From Streptomyces toxytricini (GTDB lineage: Bacteria > Actinomycetota > Actinomycetes > Streptomycetales > Streptomycetaceae): a DNA stretch of 64,000 bases. Within the stretch, counting starts at the first letter, position 1; every line of letters begins with the position of its first letter. A program made the position numbers and the translations under genes. A model generated the notes under the pieces. That model saw nothing but the letters and a program-made list of their open reading frames with translations, did not search any database and had not been told where the DNA came from. Below are positions 9,342-17,243 of the stretch, one piece after another. The stretch is taken from contig NZ_BMTY01000017.1 of the NCBI RefSeq assembly GCF_014649915.1, positions 67,227-131,226 of the forward strand. Reading direction: 5' to 3'.

Positions 9342-9971
9342 TCAGCGTGCCGCGGTGTGGCGCAGGGCCTCGGCCGCGCCGCCGCCGGTGCTCACGGCCA
9401 TCGCGGCGAAGTCGGCCGCGGTGTCGCCGAGCCGCTCCGGCCGCGAACCCGCGTCGGGGCGCCGACCGCCGCGGCCCTCGCCGAGAACCTGCCAGCCGGT
9501 ACGGGTCAGCGTGATGTAGGCGCCGCAGCGCAGCCCGTGCAGGGTGCAGGCGTCGCGCAGCCCCCACATCCAGGCGCCGTCCTCCACGGTCCACCGCTCG
9601 TCGCCGTCGCGGCAGTACATCAGCACCGCCGTCCGCACCGGGGTCCGGCGCCGCAGGTCGTGCGGGATCACCCGGCGCAGGCCGGCCAGGAGCGCGTTGC
9701 GGTAGTCCCAGCCGTCGCCGGACGCGGTCCGCTGGACGAACGACGCGCTCGCGACGAGCTCCTCCTCCGGGCCCAGGACGGCTATCACCGCGGTCGACGG
9801 CACCGGGCCGTGCCGCGAGTGGAGGCCGCTGACGAGCTCGCGGGGATTGCGCAGCAGCGGGATGCCGGCCGCCGTCCACTCGGCGGGCTCCAGCAGTCTT
9901 CCGTGCCGGCTGCTGCCGCCGGCCGTCGCAGTCAGAGACGCGGTCGAGGGCGGGGCGAATCCGAAGGCCAC
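9342..9971 (-). CDS. Conserved hypothetical protein
   Basis: A 209-residue protein starting at a GTG preceded by GAAGGGAGG, a strong ribosome-binding site that decides the start over longer options. It is cytosolic and has conserved-looking segments with many Trp (WTAAGIPLLRNPRELVSGLHS, WMWGLRDACTLHGLRCGAYI), suggesting a real folded protein. No known domain was recognised. It is transcribed divergently from recQ. Confidence 0.7.
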   Translation of the reverse strand: MAFGFAPPSTASLTATAGGSSRHGRLLEPAEWTAAGIPLLRNPRELVSGLHSRHGPVPSTAVIAVLGPEEELVASASFVQRTASGDGWDYRNALLAGLRRVIPHDLRRRTPVRTAVLMYCRDGDERWTVEDGAWMWGLRDACTLHGLRCGAYITLTRTGWQVLGEGRGGRRPDAGSRPERLGDTAADFAAMAVSTGGGAAEALRHTAAR

Positions 9972-10319
9972 GGTCCTCCCTTCGGGTACACGCCCGCGGA
10001 CGGGCACGGCTGGAGTGGGGGCGCGCCGCAGCACGGCCCAGGGAGTGCCGTCGAGCCGAGCGGGAGCACTCCGATTCTCGCGTGGGCCGAGAGCATGCGG
10101 CAACGAGCAATTGGAGCCGCCGACCGGAATTCGCCGGTATGCCGTTCATATCCTTGCCCAGCCGCGCTGACGGCGACTCATACGGCCGCAGATGAACGGC
10201 CTGTCGCCCCGCGCACGCGCCTCCCGCGGCCCGCGGAAAACCGGCCACCACCCTCCGCTTGCGGGGTGTCGCCCGCAGTGAGCTGGCCGACCGGCCCCTG
10301 CATCCGGTTGCATGGGGGT
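9972..10319. other. Divergent intergenic region with inverted repeat
   Basis: 348 bases between the minus-strand hypothetical gene and recQ. It is less GC-rich near 10110-10160 (GAATTCGCCGGTATGCC). It contains a 9-bp inverted repeat GCCGTTCAT (10141-10149) and ATGAACGGC (10192-10200). It must hold the promoters of both genes; no clear -35/-10 pair could be assigned. Confidence 0.5.
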
Positions 10320-12479
10320 ATGGACGATCCCGACCTGCGCGCCGAAGCCGATGCCGTACTCGCCGAGCTGGTGGGCGACCCGGGAGGATCCGCGCGGCTG
10401 CGCGAGGACCAGTGGCAGGCGGTCGCCGCCCTCGTCCGGGAGCGCCGGCGCGCCCTGGTCGTGCAGCGCACCGGCTGGGGCAAGTCCGCCGTCTACTTCG
10501 TGGCCACCGCCCTGCTGCGCCGCCGCGGCGCCGGGCCCACCGTGATCGTCTCCCCGCTGCTGGCCCTGATGCGCAACCAGGTCGAGGCGGCGGAGCGGGC
10601 CGGCATCCGCGCCCGCACCATCAACTCCGCGAACCCGGAGGAGTGGGACGCCATCCACGAGGAGGTCGAGCGCGGCGCGACCGACGTCCTCCTCGTCAGC
10701 CCCGAACGCCTCAACTCGGTCGACTTCCGCGACCAGATGCTCCCCAAGCTCGCCGCCACCACCGGCCTCCTCGTCGTCGACGAAGCGCACTGCATCTCCG
10801 ACTGGGGGCACGACTTCCGGCCCGACTACCGGAGGCTGCGGGCCATGCTCGCCGAGCTCTCCCCCGGGGTGCCGGTCCTCGCCACCACCGCGACCGCGAA
10901 CGCCCGCGTCACCGCCGACGTCGCGGAGCAGCTCGGGACCGGCGCCGGCGAGGCCCTCGTCCTGCGCGGACCGCTGGAACGGGAGAGCCTGCGCCTGGGC
11001 GTCGTCCGGCTGCCCGACGCCGCACACCGCCTGGCCTGGCTCGCCGAGCACCTGGACGAGCTGCCGGGCTCCGGCATCGTGTACACGCTGACCGTGGCGG
11101 CGGCCGAGGAGGCCACCGCCCACCTGCGGCAGCGCGGGTTCGCCGTCTCCTCGTACACGGGGCGGACGGAGAACGCCGACCGCCTCCAGGCCGAGGCCGA
11201 CCTGCTGGCCAACCGCGTCAAGGCGCTCGTCGCGACGTCGGCCCTCGGCATGGGCTTCGACAAGCCGGACCTCGGCTTCGTCCTCCACCTCGGCTCCCCG
11301 TCCTCGCCGATCGCCTACTACCAGCAGGTCGGCCGCGCCGGCCGCGGCGTCGAGCACGCCGACGTGCTGCTGCTGCCCGGCAAGGAGGACGAGGCCATCT
11401 GGCGGTATTTCGCCGACACCGCCTTCCCGCCCGAGGCGCAGGTCCGGCAGACCCTGGAGGCCCTCGCCGACGCGGGCCGGCCCCTGTCCGTACCGGCCCT
11501 GGAGGCCGCCGTGGACCTGCGGCGCAGCCGGCTGGAGACCATGCTGAAGGTCCTCGACGTCGACGGCGCCGTCAAGCGCGTGAAGGGCGGCTGGACCAGC
11601 ACCGGGCAGCCGTGGGCGTACGACGCCGAGCGCTACGCGCGGGTCGCCCGCCAGCGGGCCGCCGAACAGCAGGCCATGCGCGACTACGTCACCACCGACC
11701 GGTGCCGGATGGAGTTCCTCCGCCTCCAGCTGGACGACGCGGGGGCGGCGCCCTGCGGCCGCTGCGACAACTGCGCCGGCCCCTGGGCCGACACCGCCGT
11801 CTCCGCGGAGACGCTGACCGCCGCCGCCAGGGAGCTCGACCGCCCCGGCGTGGAGATCGAACCGCGCCGCATGTGGCCCACCGGCATGCCCGCCCTCGGG
11901 GTCGACCTCAAGGGCCGGATCCCGGCCGGCGAGCAGTGCTCGACCGGGCGCGCCCTCGGGCGGCTCTCCGACATCGGCTGGGGCAACCGGCTGCGCCCCC
12001 TCCTGGCGGACGGCGCACCCGACGGGCCCGTCCCCGACGACGTGCTCCGGGCAGCCGTCGCGGTCCTCGCCGACTGGGCGCGCTCGCCGGGCGGCTGGGC
12101 GCCCGACGTCCCGGACGCCTCCGCCCGGCCGGTCGGCGTCGTCGCCGTGCCGTCCCTGACCCGCCCGCAGCTCGTCGACTCGCTCGCGCGGGGCATCGCC
12201 TCCGTCGGCCGCCTGCCGTTCCTGGGCACCCTCGACCACACAGGCCCGGAGGGCGCGTACGCGGCACGCCGCAGCAACTCCGCGCAGCGGCTGCGGGCCC
12301 TGTCGGGTGCCTTCGCGGTCTCCGAGGAGCTGGCCGCCGCGCTGCAGCGGTCTGCCGGACCCGTCCTCCTCGTGGACGACAGCACCGACTCCGGCTGGAC
12401 GCTCGCCGTGGCGGCCCGCCTGCTTCGGCGGGCGGGCAGCGGCGAGGTCCTCCCGCTCGTCCTCGCCACCACGGGCTGA
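10320..12479 (+). CDS. recQ: RecQ-family ATP-dependent DNA helicase with C-terminal phosphoribosyltransferase-like domain
   Basis: A 719-residue superfamily 2 helicase. Helicase motif I is unusual (RTGWGKSAVYF), motif II is VVDEAHCISDWGHDFRP (DEAH) and motif VI is QQVGRAGRG. A RecQ zinc site follows (CRMEFL...CGRCDNC, near residues 460-485). There is no HRDC domain. Instead, residues about 500-719 resemble a phosphoribosyltransferase: GPVLLVDDSTDSGWTLAVAA near residue 683 has the form of a PRPP-binding loop. The ATG at 10320 begins MDDPDLRAEADAVL. The fusion suggests coupling of helicase activity to nucleotide sensing or salvage; that is inference. Confidence 0.92.
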   Translation: MDDPDLRAEADAVLAELVGDPGGSARLREDQWQAVAALVRERRRALVVQRTGWGKSAVYFVATALLRRRGAGPTVIVSPLLALMRNQVEAAERAGIRARTINSANPEEWDAIHEEVERGATDVLLVSPERLNSVDFRDQMLPKLAATTGLLVVDEAHCISDWGHDFRPDYRRLRAMLAELSPGVPVLATTATANARVTADVAEQLGTGAGEALVLRGPLERESLRLGVVRLPDAAHRLAWLAEHLDELPGSGIVYTLTVAAAEEATAHLRQRGFAVSSYTGRTENADRLQAEADLLANRVKALVATSALGMGFDKPDLGFVLHLGSPSSPIAYYQQVGRAGRGVEHADVLLLPGKEDEAIWRYFADTAFPPEAQVRQTLEALADAGRPLSVPALEAAVDLRRSRLETMLKVLDVDGAVKRVKGGWTSTGQPWAYDAERYARVARQRAAEQQAMRDYVTTDRCRMEFLRLQLDDAGAAPCGRCDNCAGPWADTAVSAETLTAAARELDRPGVEIEPRRMWPTGMPALGVDLKGRIPAGEQCSTGRALGRLSDIGWGNRLRPLLADGAPDGPVPDDVLRAAVAVLADWARSPGGWAPDVPDASARPVGVVAVPSLTRPQLVDSLARGIASVGRLPFLGTLDHTGPEGAYAARRSNSAQRLRALSGAFAVSEELAAALQRSAGPVLLVDDSTDSGWTLAVAARLLRRAGSGEVLPLVLATTG

Positions 12480-12482
12480 CGG

Positions 12483-12501
12483 GGCCGCGGCTGCCGCGGC
12501 C
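12483..12501. terminator. Bidirectional hairpin between recQ and the response regulator gene
   Basis: Inverted repeat GGCCGCGG / CCGCGGCC with a 3-base loop between two convergent genes. Confidence 0.55.
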
Positions 12502-13109
12502 TAGACCAGCCAGCCCGCCTCGCGTGCGATGCGGATGGCGTCGACCCGGTTGCGGGCCTTCAGCTTCATCACCACGGTCGTCAGGTAGTTGCGCACCGTC
12601 CCCGTGGACAGGTGCAGCTCGCCGGCGATCTCGGCGGCCTCCGACCCCTGGGCTGCCATGCGCAGCACCTCGGTCTCCCGGTCGGTGAGCGGGCTCTCCA
12701 GGCCGTTCCAGGCGGCGACGGCGAGCTTGGAGTCGATCACCCGCTGCCCGGCCACCACGCGGCGGATGGCGCTGGCGAGCTCCTTGGGGGAGTCGTCCTT
12801 GAGGATGTAGCCGGACACCTGCGCGGCGAGCGCCCGGCGCAGGGTGCCGGGGCGGCCCAGGCTGGTCAGCATCAGCGTCCGGCACTCCGGCAGCTGCTCG
12901 TGGAGCTGGGCGGCCGCGCTCAGGCCGTCGAGGCCGGGGAGGTCGATGTCGATGACCGCGATGTCCGGCCGGACCTCCAGGGCTGCGGCCAGGATCTTGT
13001 CCCCGCGCTCCAGTTCGCTGACGACCTCCAGGTCGTCTTCCATTTCGAGCAGGGCGACGAGCGCGCCGCGCACCATGTTCATGTCTTCGGCCAGCAGGAT
13101 CCTGATCAC
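12501..13109 (-). CDS. NarL/DesR-type response regulator
   Basis: A 202-residue two-component regulator. The receiver domain (1-120) has the acidic pocket at Glu8/Asp9, the phosphoacceptor aspartate in AVIDIDLPGLDG (near residue 54) and the conserved Lys in YILKDDSP. The LuxR-type DNA-binding domain occupies residues 138-202 (LTDRETEVLRMAAQG, TVRNYLTTVVMKLKARNR). It lies 94 bases downstream of the histidine kinase gene, its likely partner. The TTT/TAA-rich spacer upstream (about 13140-13165) may hold its own promoter. The target genes are unknown; the adjoining biosynthetic island is one possibility. Confidence 0.92.
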   Translation of the reverse strand: MIRILLAEDMNMVRGALVALLEMEDDLEVVSELERGDKILAAALEVRPDIAVIDIDLPGLDGLSAAAQLHEQLPECRTLMLTSLGRPGTLRRALAAQVSGYILKDDSPKELASAIRRVVAGQRVIDSKLAVAAWNGLESPLTDRETEVLRMAAQGSEAAEIAGELHLSTGTVRNYLTTVVMKLKARNRVDAIRIAREAGWLV

Positions 13110-13203
13110 CGTTGCGAGCCCCCCGTCCGCGCGGTCGATCTTTGCACTTTAAATCATAACAACCGTCCCACAGCCGGTCGGCGGAGCGTGACGCGGGGTC
13201 AGC

Positions 13204-14439
13204 TCACGCCACCAGCCAGGTGCGTTCGCCTTCCGGCGAGTCCTCCAGGTCCAGGTCGACCGCCCCCTGGGCGGGGACCCGCGCGACCACTCGGAAAACG
13301 TCTCCCGGGCCGCGGTCGACCTCCAGCTCGCCGCCGACCGCGCGCAGGCGCAGGCCCAGGTTCCCCAGGCCGCTGCCGCTGTGCGGGGAGGCGTCGCGGT
13401 ACCCCTCGGTCACGCCGTCGTTCGTGACCGACAGCGTCATCAGGCCGTCCTCCTCGACGGCCGTGATCTCGCAGTACGCCGCCCTGCTGTGCCGCAGCAC
13501 GTTGGTGACGGCCTCCCGCAGCACCGTGGCCAGGACCGTGTCCACCGGCGGGCTGACCTTCACCATCCGCACGTCGGTGACCGCCTCGACCTCGGCGGCG
13601 CTCAGCACCGACCGCGCGGAGGCGATCTCCTCCTCCAGGGACAGGTCCCGGTAGCCGCTGGCCACCCGCCGCACGTCCGCCAGGGACTGGCGGGAGATCG
13701 CCAGGACGTCCTCGATCTCCTTCTTGGCCTTCGCCGGATGCGCCGGGATCAGCCGGTGGATCAGCTCGCCCTTGAGCTGGATGGCGGACAGGCTGTACCC
13801 GAGCAGGTCGTGCAGGTCGCGGGCGAAGCGGAGCCGCTCGCGGGTGACCGCCGCGCGCGTCAGCTCGTCCCGGCTCTCGTGCAGGACCCGCACCAGCTCC
13901 GACAGGCGGGTCAGGCCGAAGGTGACCAGCCCCGTCAGCAGGGTGGTCTGCACCAGGTACACGCTGTCGAGGACGGGGCGCCCGTCCAGCAGCGGCGGAA
14001 CGAGCATGCTGACGCCCACGAAGCCGTACAGGCACCAGCCCAGGCGCGGCGGCAGGAGCAGCAGCAGGGAGCCCGCGAGGAACCCCGCCATGGCCCCCCA
14101 CTGCGACTTCAGCGCGAGCAGGGGCAGGTAGGTGAAGGCCGCCTGCGCGCCCAGGGTCAGCGCCCGGCGCGCCGCGGGGGCCTGCTTGGCGCCGGCACGG
14201 GAGTGCAGCAGCTGCAGGCCGAAGACCGCGGCCAGGCAGAACAGGGCCGCCGCCAGGGCCGGGCCCTCCACCCCGGCGCCCAGGACGTTCAGGGTGGTGA
14301 TGCCGACGTAGCAGAGGAGCGCGACGACGACGGTGACCTTGGCCATCCGCGGCGCCGGCAAGTCCCGGCTGCGCCGCAGAATCCCCTCGAACAGGACCGC
14401 CTCCGATGCATCATCCGAGGACTTGAGGCGGCCAGACAT
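13204..14439 (-). CDS. Membrane sensor histidine kinase (DesK/NarX-like)
   Basis: A 411-residue kinase. The start ATG (MSGRLKSSDD) has GGGGGG just upstream. Four to six hydrophobic segments fill residues 35-180. The HisKA_3 dimerisation region contains the phosphorylated His in LRFARDLHDLLGYSL (near residue 211), and the HATPase domain has LREAVTNVLRHSRA and GSGLGNLGLRLRAVGGEL. It transcribes toward the response regulator. Its start is 81 bases beyond the stop of the YcaO cyclodehydratase gene, so read-through from the peptide operon is possible. Confidence 0.92.
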   Translation of the reverse strand: MSGRLKSSDDASEAVLFEGILRRSRDLPAPRMAKVTVVVALLCYVGITTLNVLGAGVEGPALAAALFCLAAVFGLQLLHSRAGAKQAPAARRALTLGAQAAFTYLPLLALKSQWGAMAGFLAGSLLLLLPPRLGWCLYGFVGVSMLVPPLLDGRPVLDSVYLVQTTLLTGLVTFGLTRLSELVRVLHESRDELTRAAVTRERLRFARDLHDLLGYSLSAIQLKGELIHRLIPAHPAKAKKEIEDVLAISRQSLADVRRVASGYRDLSLEEEIASARSVLSAAEVEAVTDVRMVKVSPPVDTVLATVLREAVTNVLRHSRAAYCEITAVEEDGLMTLSVTNDGVTEGYRDASPHSGSGLGNLGLRLRAVGGELEVDRGPGDVFRVVARVPAQGAVDLDLEDSPEGERTWLVA

Positions 14440-14521
14440 GTCAATCCCCCCATGGGCGTTCCGTGTTGCAGCCACCTTGAGCATAGGCGAGGAAGTCGGG
14501 CGGGCGCTGAAATCCGATCGC

Positions 14522-16870
14522 TCACACGAACAGAGGGATGGGATTGAGCTGGTCGTACGGTGTGGGTTCGGCCAGTCTGCCGAGTTCCACGGGCACGTCG
14601 AATAGCCGGCCGGGAGCGAATCTCGGCCAAAAATGACGCAGTCCCGGTACGACCGCTTTCGTCACCGAAATCCCCAGGTCCGGCCGCGTCTGGTCGAGGA
14701 CCAACAGGTCCATGCCTTTCCGCCGGACCAGCTCGGTGATCGTTCGTACGTCGTCCAGGAGGTCCGCGGTACGGACCACCGGCCAGTCGGCGGGAGTCCG
14801 CGGCGCCGCCGCCGGATCGGCCACCAGGTACGGCTGGTTGACGACGGTCGCATGCCGCCACCACGACAGCGGTTCCGGGTCGGTGATCCCGTATCCCGTG
14901 CCGTCCGGCCGGGCGTCCCGCACCGCGGGCAGCAGCTGGGCCATCTCCGACAGCGCCCGGCGCAGCGCGACCCCCGGGTCGAAGTGCGCGCCGAAGCCGA
15001 ACACCACGTCCTCGCCCGGCTTGTCGGTGCGCCGGGACAGCGCCGCGACCACCGGTATCCCCAGGTCCGAGGTGAGGTCGAGCGCCCACACCTCCCGGCC
15101 CGCCCGCCGCAGCCCGTGGCGGATCCGCTCGGTCCAGTCGTCGGCGAAGGCGTCCAGGTCCACGGCCGGCTGGCGGGTGCGGTTGTACCACCACAGGGCC
15201 ACCGCGTCCCGCTCCACCAGCTCCATGAACCCCTGCACCAGCGCGTCCTCGGGGCTGCTGCCGGCCGCGTTGCCGTTGGAGTCGGCCCACGGGTCGTCCG
15301 GGTGCGGGGCCGGGGCCCGGCCGTCGCCGCGGGCGAAGTACAGCATCGAGGTCGGCAGCAGCCGCTGTTCGCCCCCGGTCAGGGACCACACCGGCGTCCA
15401 GTCGGTGGGCCGCGTCTCGTCGAACGGCGCCGACACGTAGTGGAAGCGCGAGGCGCGGGCGTTCCACAGGTCCCGCTCCGCGTACTGGCGGGCGCTGTAG
15501 AGCAGGCAGTCGTCGGGGTGGACGGCCGCCGCGCCCAGGCCGCGCAGCGAGTCGCGGACCGTCGGCTCGTCGCCGTGCCGGGTGCCGCTGTAGCGCTCGA
15601 CCGCCTCGCACAGCGCGCCCGCACGGGCCTCCTCGGCGGTGCGGCCCTTGCCGCCGCTGAGCGCGCGCAGGCCCGAGCGGAGCCCGGCGAAGGTCGCCGA
15701 CGCCATGGCCAGGTTGTGGCCGGAGGTGTAGGCGTGGGCGTCGTCCGGGGTGCCGGGCGCCCGCCGGATCTCCTTGACGACGCCGGTCACCGGGTCGACG
15801 AGGTGCCCGTACGCGGCCAGGAGCTGCGCGGGCGTGAGCGCCCGGTCCCCGTTCCCCCCGGCTGCGGCCGGGGCCTTGGGCCGGGAGACGGGGACGAACG
15901 GGGCGCGCACCCGGCGGGCGACGAGACCGGGGTCGCCGCAGGCGGGGCACTGGGGGAGCCGGTCCACGCGGTGGCCGGACGTGCGCAGCCGCAGCGTGTC
16001 GAAGGTGTGGACGTGGCCCTGCTCGGGGTGGCGCAGGCCCGCGAGCCACTTCGCGGCCTCCAGGACGGCGAGGTTCACGGCGAGCGCCGTCCCGGCGGCC
16101 AGCCCGGCCGGGGGCCGCGGAACGGGCCCGTCCAGGCCGAGGGCCCGGCGTACGGGGAGCTCGGAGTGGCGGTGGCCGCGCAGCCGGACGGCCAGGCAGT
16201 GCCAGCAGGGGCCGGTGTCCGGCCGGAAGAACGGGCCCACCCAGGGGTCGGTCCCGCAGAGCCGGACCGGCAGCCACGGCCGGCCGGCCGCGCGGTGGGC
16301 GGCGTCGGCTGCGGCGAGGCCGGGGGAGAGGTAGTCGTCGCACAGGACGAGGACCAGGGAGGCGTCGTCCACGTCGTCGGCGACGGCCACGCCGGAGGCC
16401 CGGCAGGCCTCCGCGACGGGCGCCGCGTCGAGTCCGGGCAGGGCCTCGATCGCGACGGACGCCCGGGACAGGTCGGCGGCGGCCCGGCCGCCGTCCAGCC
16501 CGGCCAGGTCCCAGTAGGCCTCGGCCTCGGCGGCGCCGGGCGCGGGGGACCCGCCGGCCGCGGTGGCGGCCGACGGGGAGGTGGGGCGGATCAGTCCGGC
16601 GGCGGTGAGGGCGGTGAGGGCCGCTTCGGCGTCCTCGGCCCCCAGGAGGCGGGAGGCCTCCTGGTGGACCGCGCCCGCGGTGCGGGTGCCGTCGAGGAGC
16701 GGGACGAGTACCTCCGCCTGGCTGCCGCCCAGCGCGGTCACCCCGCGCCGGGACACCAGGTAGGCGGCGTCGCCGGGCACGACCGTCGGCCGCAGGTGGG
16801 ACTTGAAGCCCACCAGGCGGTCCGCGGCCGCCGGCGGCGCGGCCGGCCGCTCGCGCTCGGCAGTGCTCAC
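14522..16870 (-). CDS. Fused E1-like/YcaO cyclodehydratase (TOMM biosynthesis, C-D fusion)
   Basis: A 782-residue fusion. It is predicted to bind a leader peptide and use ATP to cyclise Cys/Ser/Thr side chains onto the peptide backbone, giving azolines. Residues 20-95 look like a leader-recognition (RRE) winged helix; 130-330 are the E1-like C-domain with a structural zinc site of four cysteines (CWHC at 222-225, CPAC at 308-311). Residues about 340-782 are YcaO, with nucleotide/Mg motifs ALSGGKGRTAEEA (about 403-415), ALCEAVERYSG, DSNGNAAGSSPEDA (about 530-543) and ELVERDAVALWWYN. The C-terminus LNPIPLFV is a degenerate version of the PxPxP tail. The GTG start overlaps the stop of the small peptide gene by four bases (GTGA), so translation is coupled. 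Confidence 0.93.
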   Translation of the reverse strand: MSTAERERPAAPPAAADRLVGFKSHLRPTVVPGDAAYLVSRRGVTALGGSQAEVLVPLLDGTRTAGAVHQEASRLLGAEDAEAALTALTAAGLIRPTSPSAATAAGGSPAPGAAEAEAYWDLAGLDGGRAAADLSRASVAIEALPGLDAAPVAEACRASGVAVADDVDDASLVLVLCDDYLSPGLAAADAAHRAAGRPWLPVRLCGTDPWVGPFFRPDTGPCWHCLAVRLRGHRHSELPVRRALGLDGPVPRPPAGLAAGTALAVNLAVLEAAKWLAGLRHPEQGHVHTFDTLRLRTSGHRVDRLPQCPACGDPGLVARRVRAPFVPVSRPKAPAAAGGNGDRALTPAQLLAAYGHLVDPVTGVVKEIRRAPGTPDDAHAYTSGHNLAMASATFAGLRSGLRALSGGKGRTAEEARAGALCEAVERYSGTRHGDEPTVRDSLRGLGAAAVHPDDCLLYSARQYAERDLWNARASRFHYVSAPFDETRPTDWTPVWSLTGGEQRLLPTSMLYFARGDGRAPAPHPDDPWADSNGNAAGSSPEDALVQGFMELVERDAVALWWYNRTRQPAVDLDAFADDWTERIRHGLRRAGREVWALDLTSDLGIPVVAALSRRTDKPGEDVVFGFGAHFDPGVALRRALSEMAQLLPAVRDARPDGTGYGITDPEPLSWWRHATVVNQPYLVADPAAAPRTPADWPVVRTADLLDDVRTITELVRRKGMDLLVLDQTRPDLGISVTKAVVPGLRHFWPRFAPGRLFDVPVELGRLAEPTPYDQLNPIPLFV

Positions 16871-17061
16871 GCGTCCAGCCGTCCGGCTATCGGGGTCGCC
16901 GGCTCGGCCAGCTGCGTCACGGCGCAGACCGTGAACAGCGCGTGCTGGGTGTCGGGCAGGGCGTCGAGGTGCTCGATGACGAGGCCCGGTCGGGCGGAGT
17001 GGGCGGGGGCCTGTGCGGATCCGTTGACGGTGGTGCGGGCACTGGCCGGAATGCTGGTCAT
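16867..17061 (-). CDS. Candidate RiPP precursor peptide (64 aa)
   Basis: A 64-residue peptide directly upstream of, and overlapping by GTGA, the cyclodehydratase gene. The chosen ATG (MTSIPASARTTVNGS) has AAAGGGA 12-18 bases upstream; in-frame starts up to 17166 exist but would overlap the regulatory box. The N-terminal 40 residues have a leader-like segment (GLVIEHLDALPDTQ) with acidic and hydrophobic residues. The C-terminal segment HALFTVCAVTQLAEPATP holds the only cysteine plus several threonines, so it could carry one thiazoline and a few oxazolines. Position and coupling argue for a substrate, but the low Cys/Ser/Thr content is atypical, and a small accessory protein is the alternative. 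Confidence 0.62.
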   Translation of the reverse strand: MTSIPASARTTVNGSAQAPAHSARPGLVIEHLDALPDTQHALFTVCAVTQLAEPATPIAGRLDA

Positions 17062-17243
17062 GGTGGTCAGGTTCCCTTTGAGTTGTCGTCTGGCGGGTTT
17101 CGATCCGTTCACCGACGATTCTGCGAGGGAACAGGCGACCTCAGACAGTGCTGCCGTCACCATCACCGGATGAAGATTTCACATCTGCCGGTGGCATGAC
17201 CACCGCGCGGGTGCCCGGCGCCGGCGGAACGCCAGGCTCCGCG
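17062..17243 (-). promoter_or_regulatory. Promoter region of peptide/cyclodehydratase operon
   Basis: 182 bases between the P450 stop and the peptide start. They contain the box at 17173-17186 described separately and comparatively AT-rich segments, so the peptide pair probably has its own promoter although it is also downstream of the long operon. Confidence 0.5.
17171..17186 (-). promoter_or_regulatory. Shared box ATGTGAAATCTTCA upstream of peptide gene
   Basis: Read on the minus strand, GATGTGAAATCTTCAT lies about 110 bases upstream of the peptide start. An almost identical sequence (ATGTGAGATCTTCA) lies 59 bases upstream of the SARP gene in the same orientation. The core is a near-palindrome TGA-N5-TCA. 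It is a likely binding site for a pathway regulator; which protein binds is unknown. Confidence 0.55.

Noticed and set aside
10146..12239. A 697-codon minus-strand open frame opposite recQ
   Set aside because: Composition is Gly/Asp/Val-rich shadow of the helicase; no ribosome-binding site or domain.
16867..17166. Longer start for the peptide gene (99 residues, from 17166)
   Set aside because: The longer form has no ribosome-binding site, would begin directly on the shared box and adds a sequence without leader-like features.
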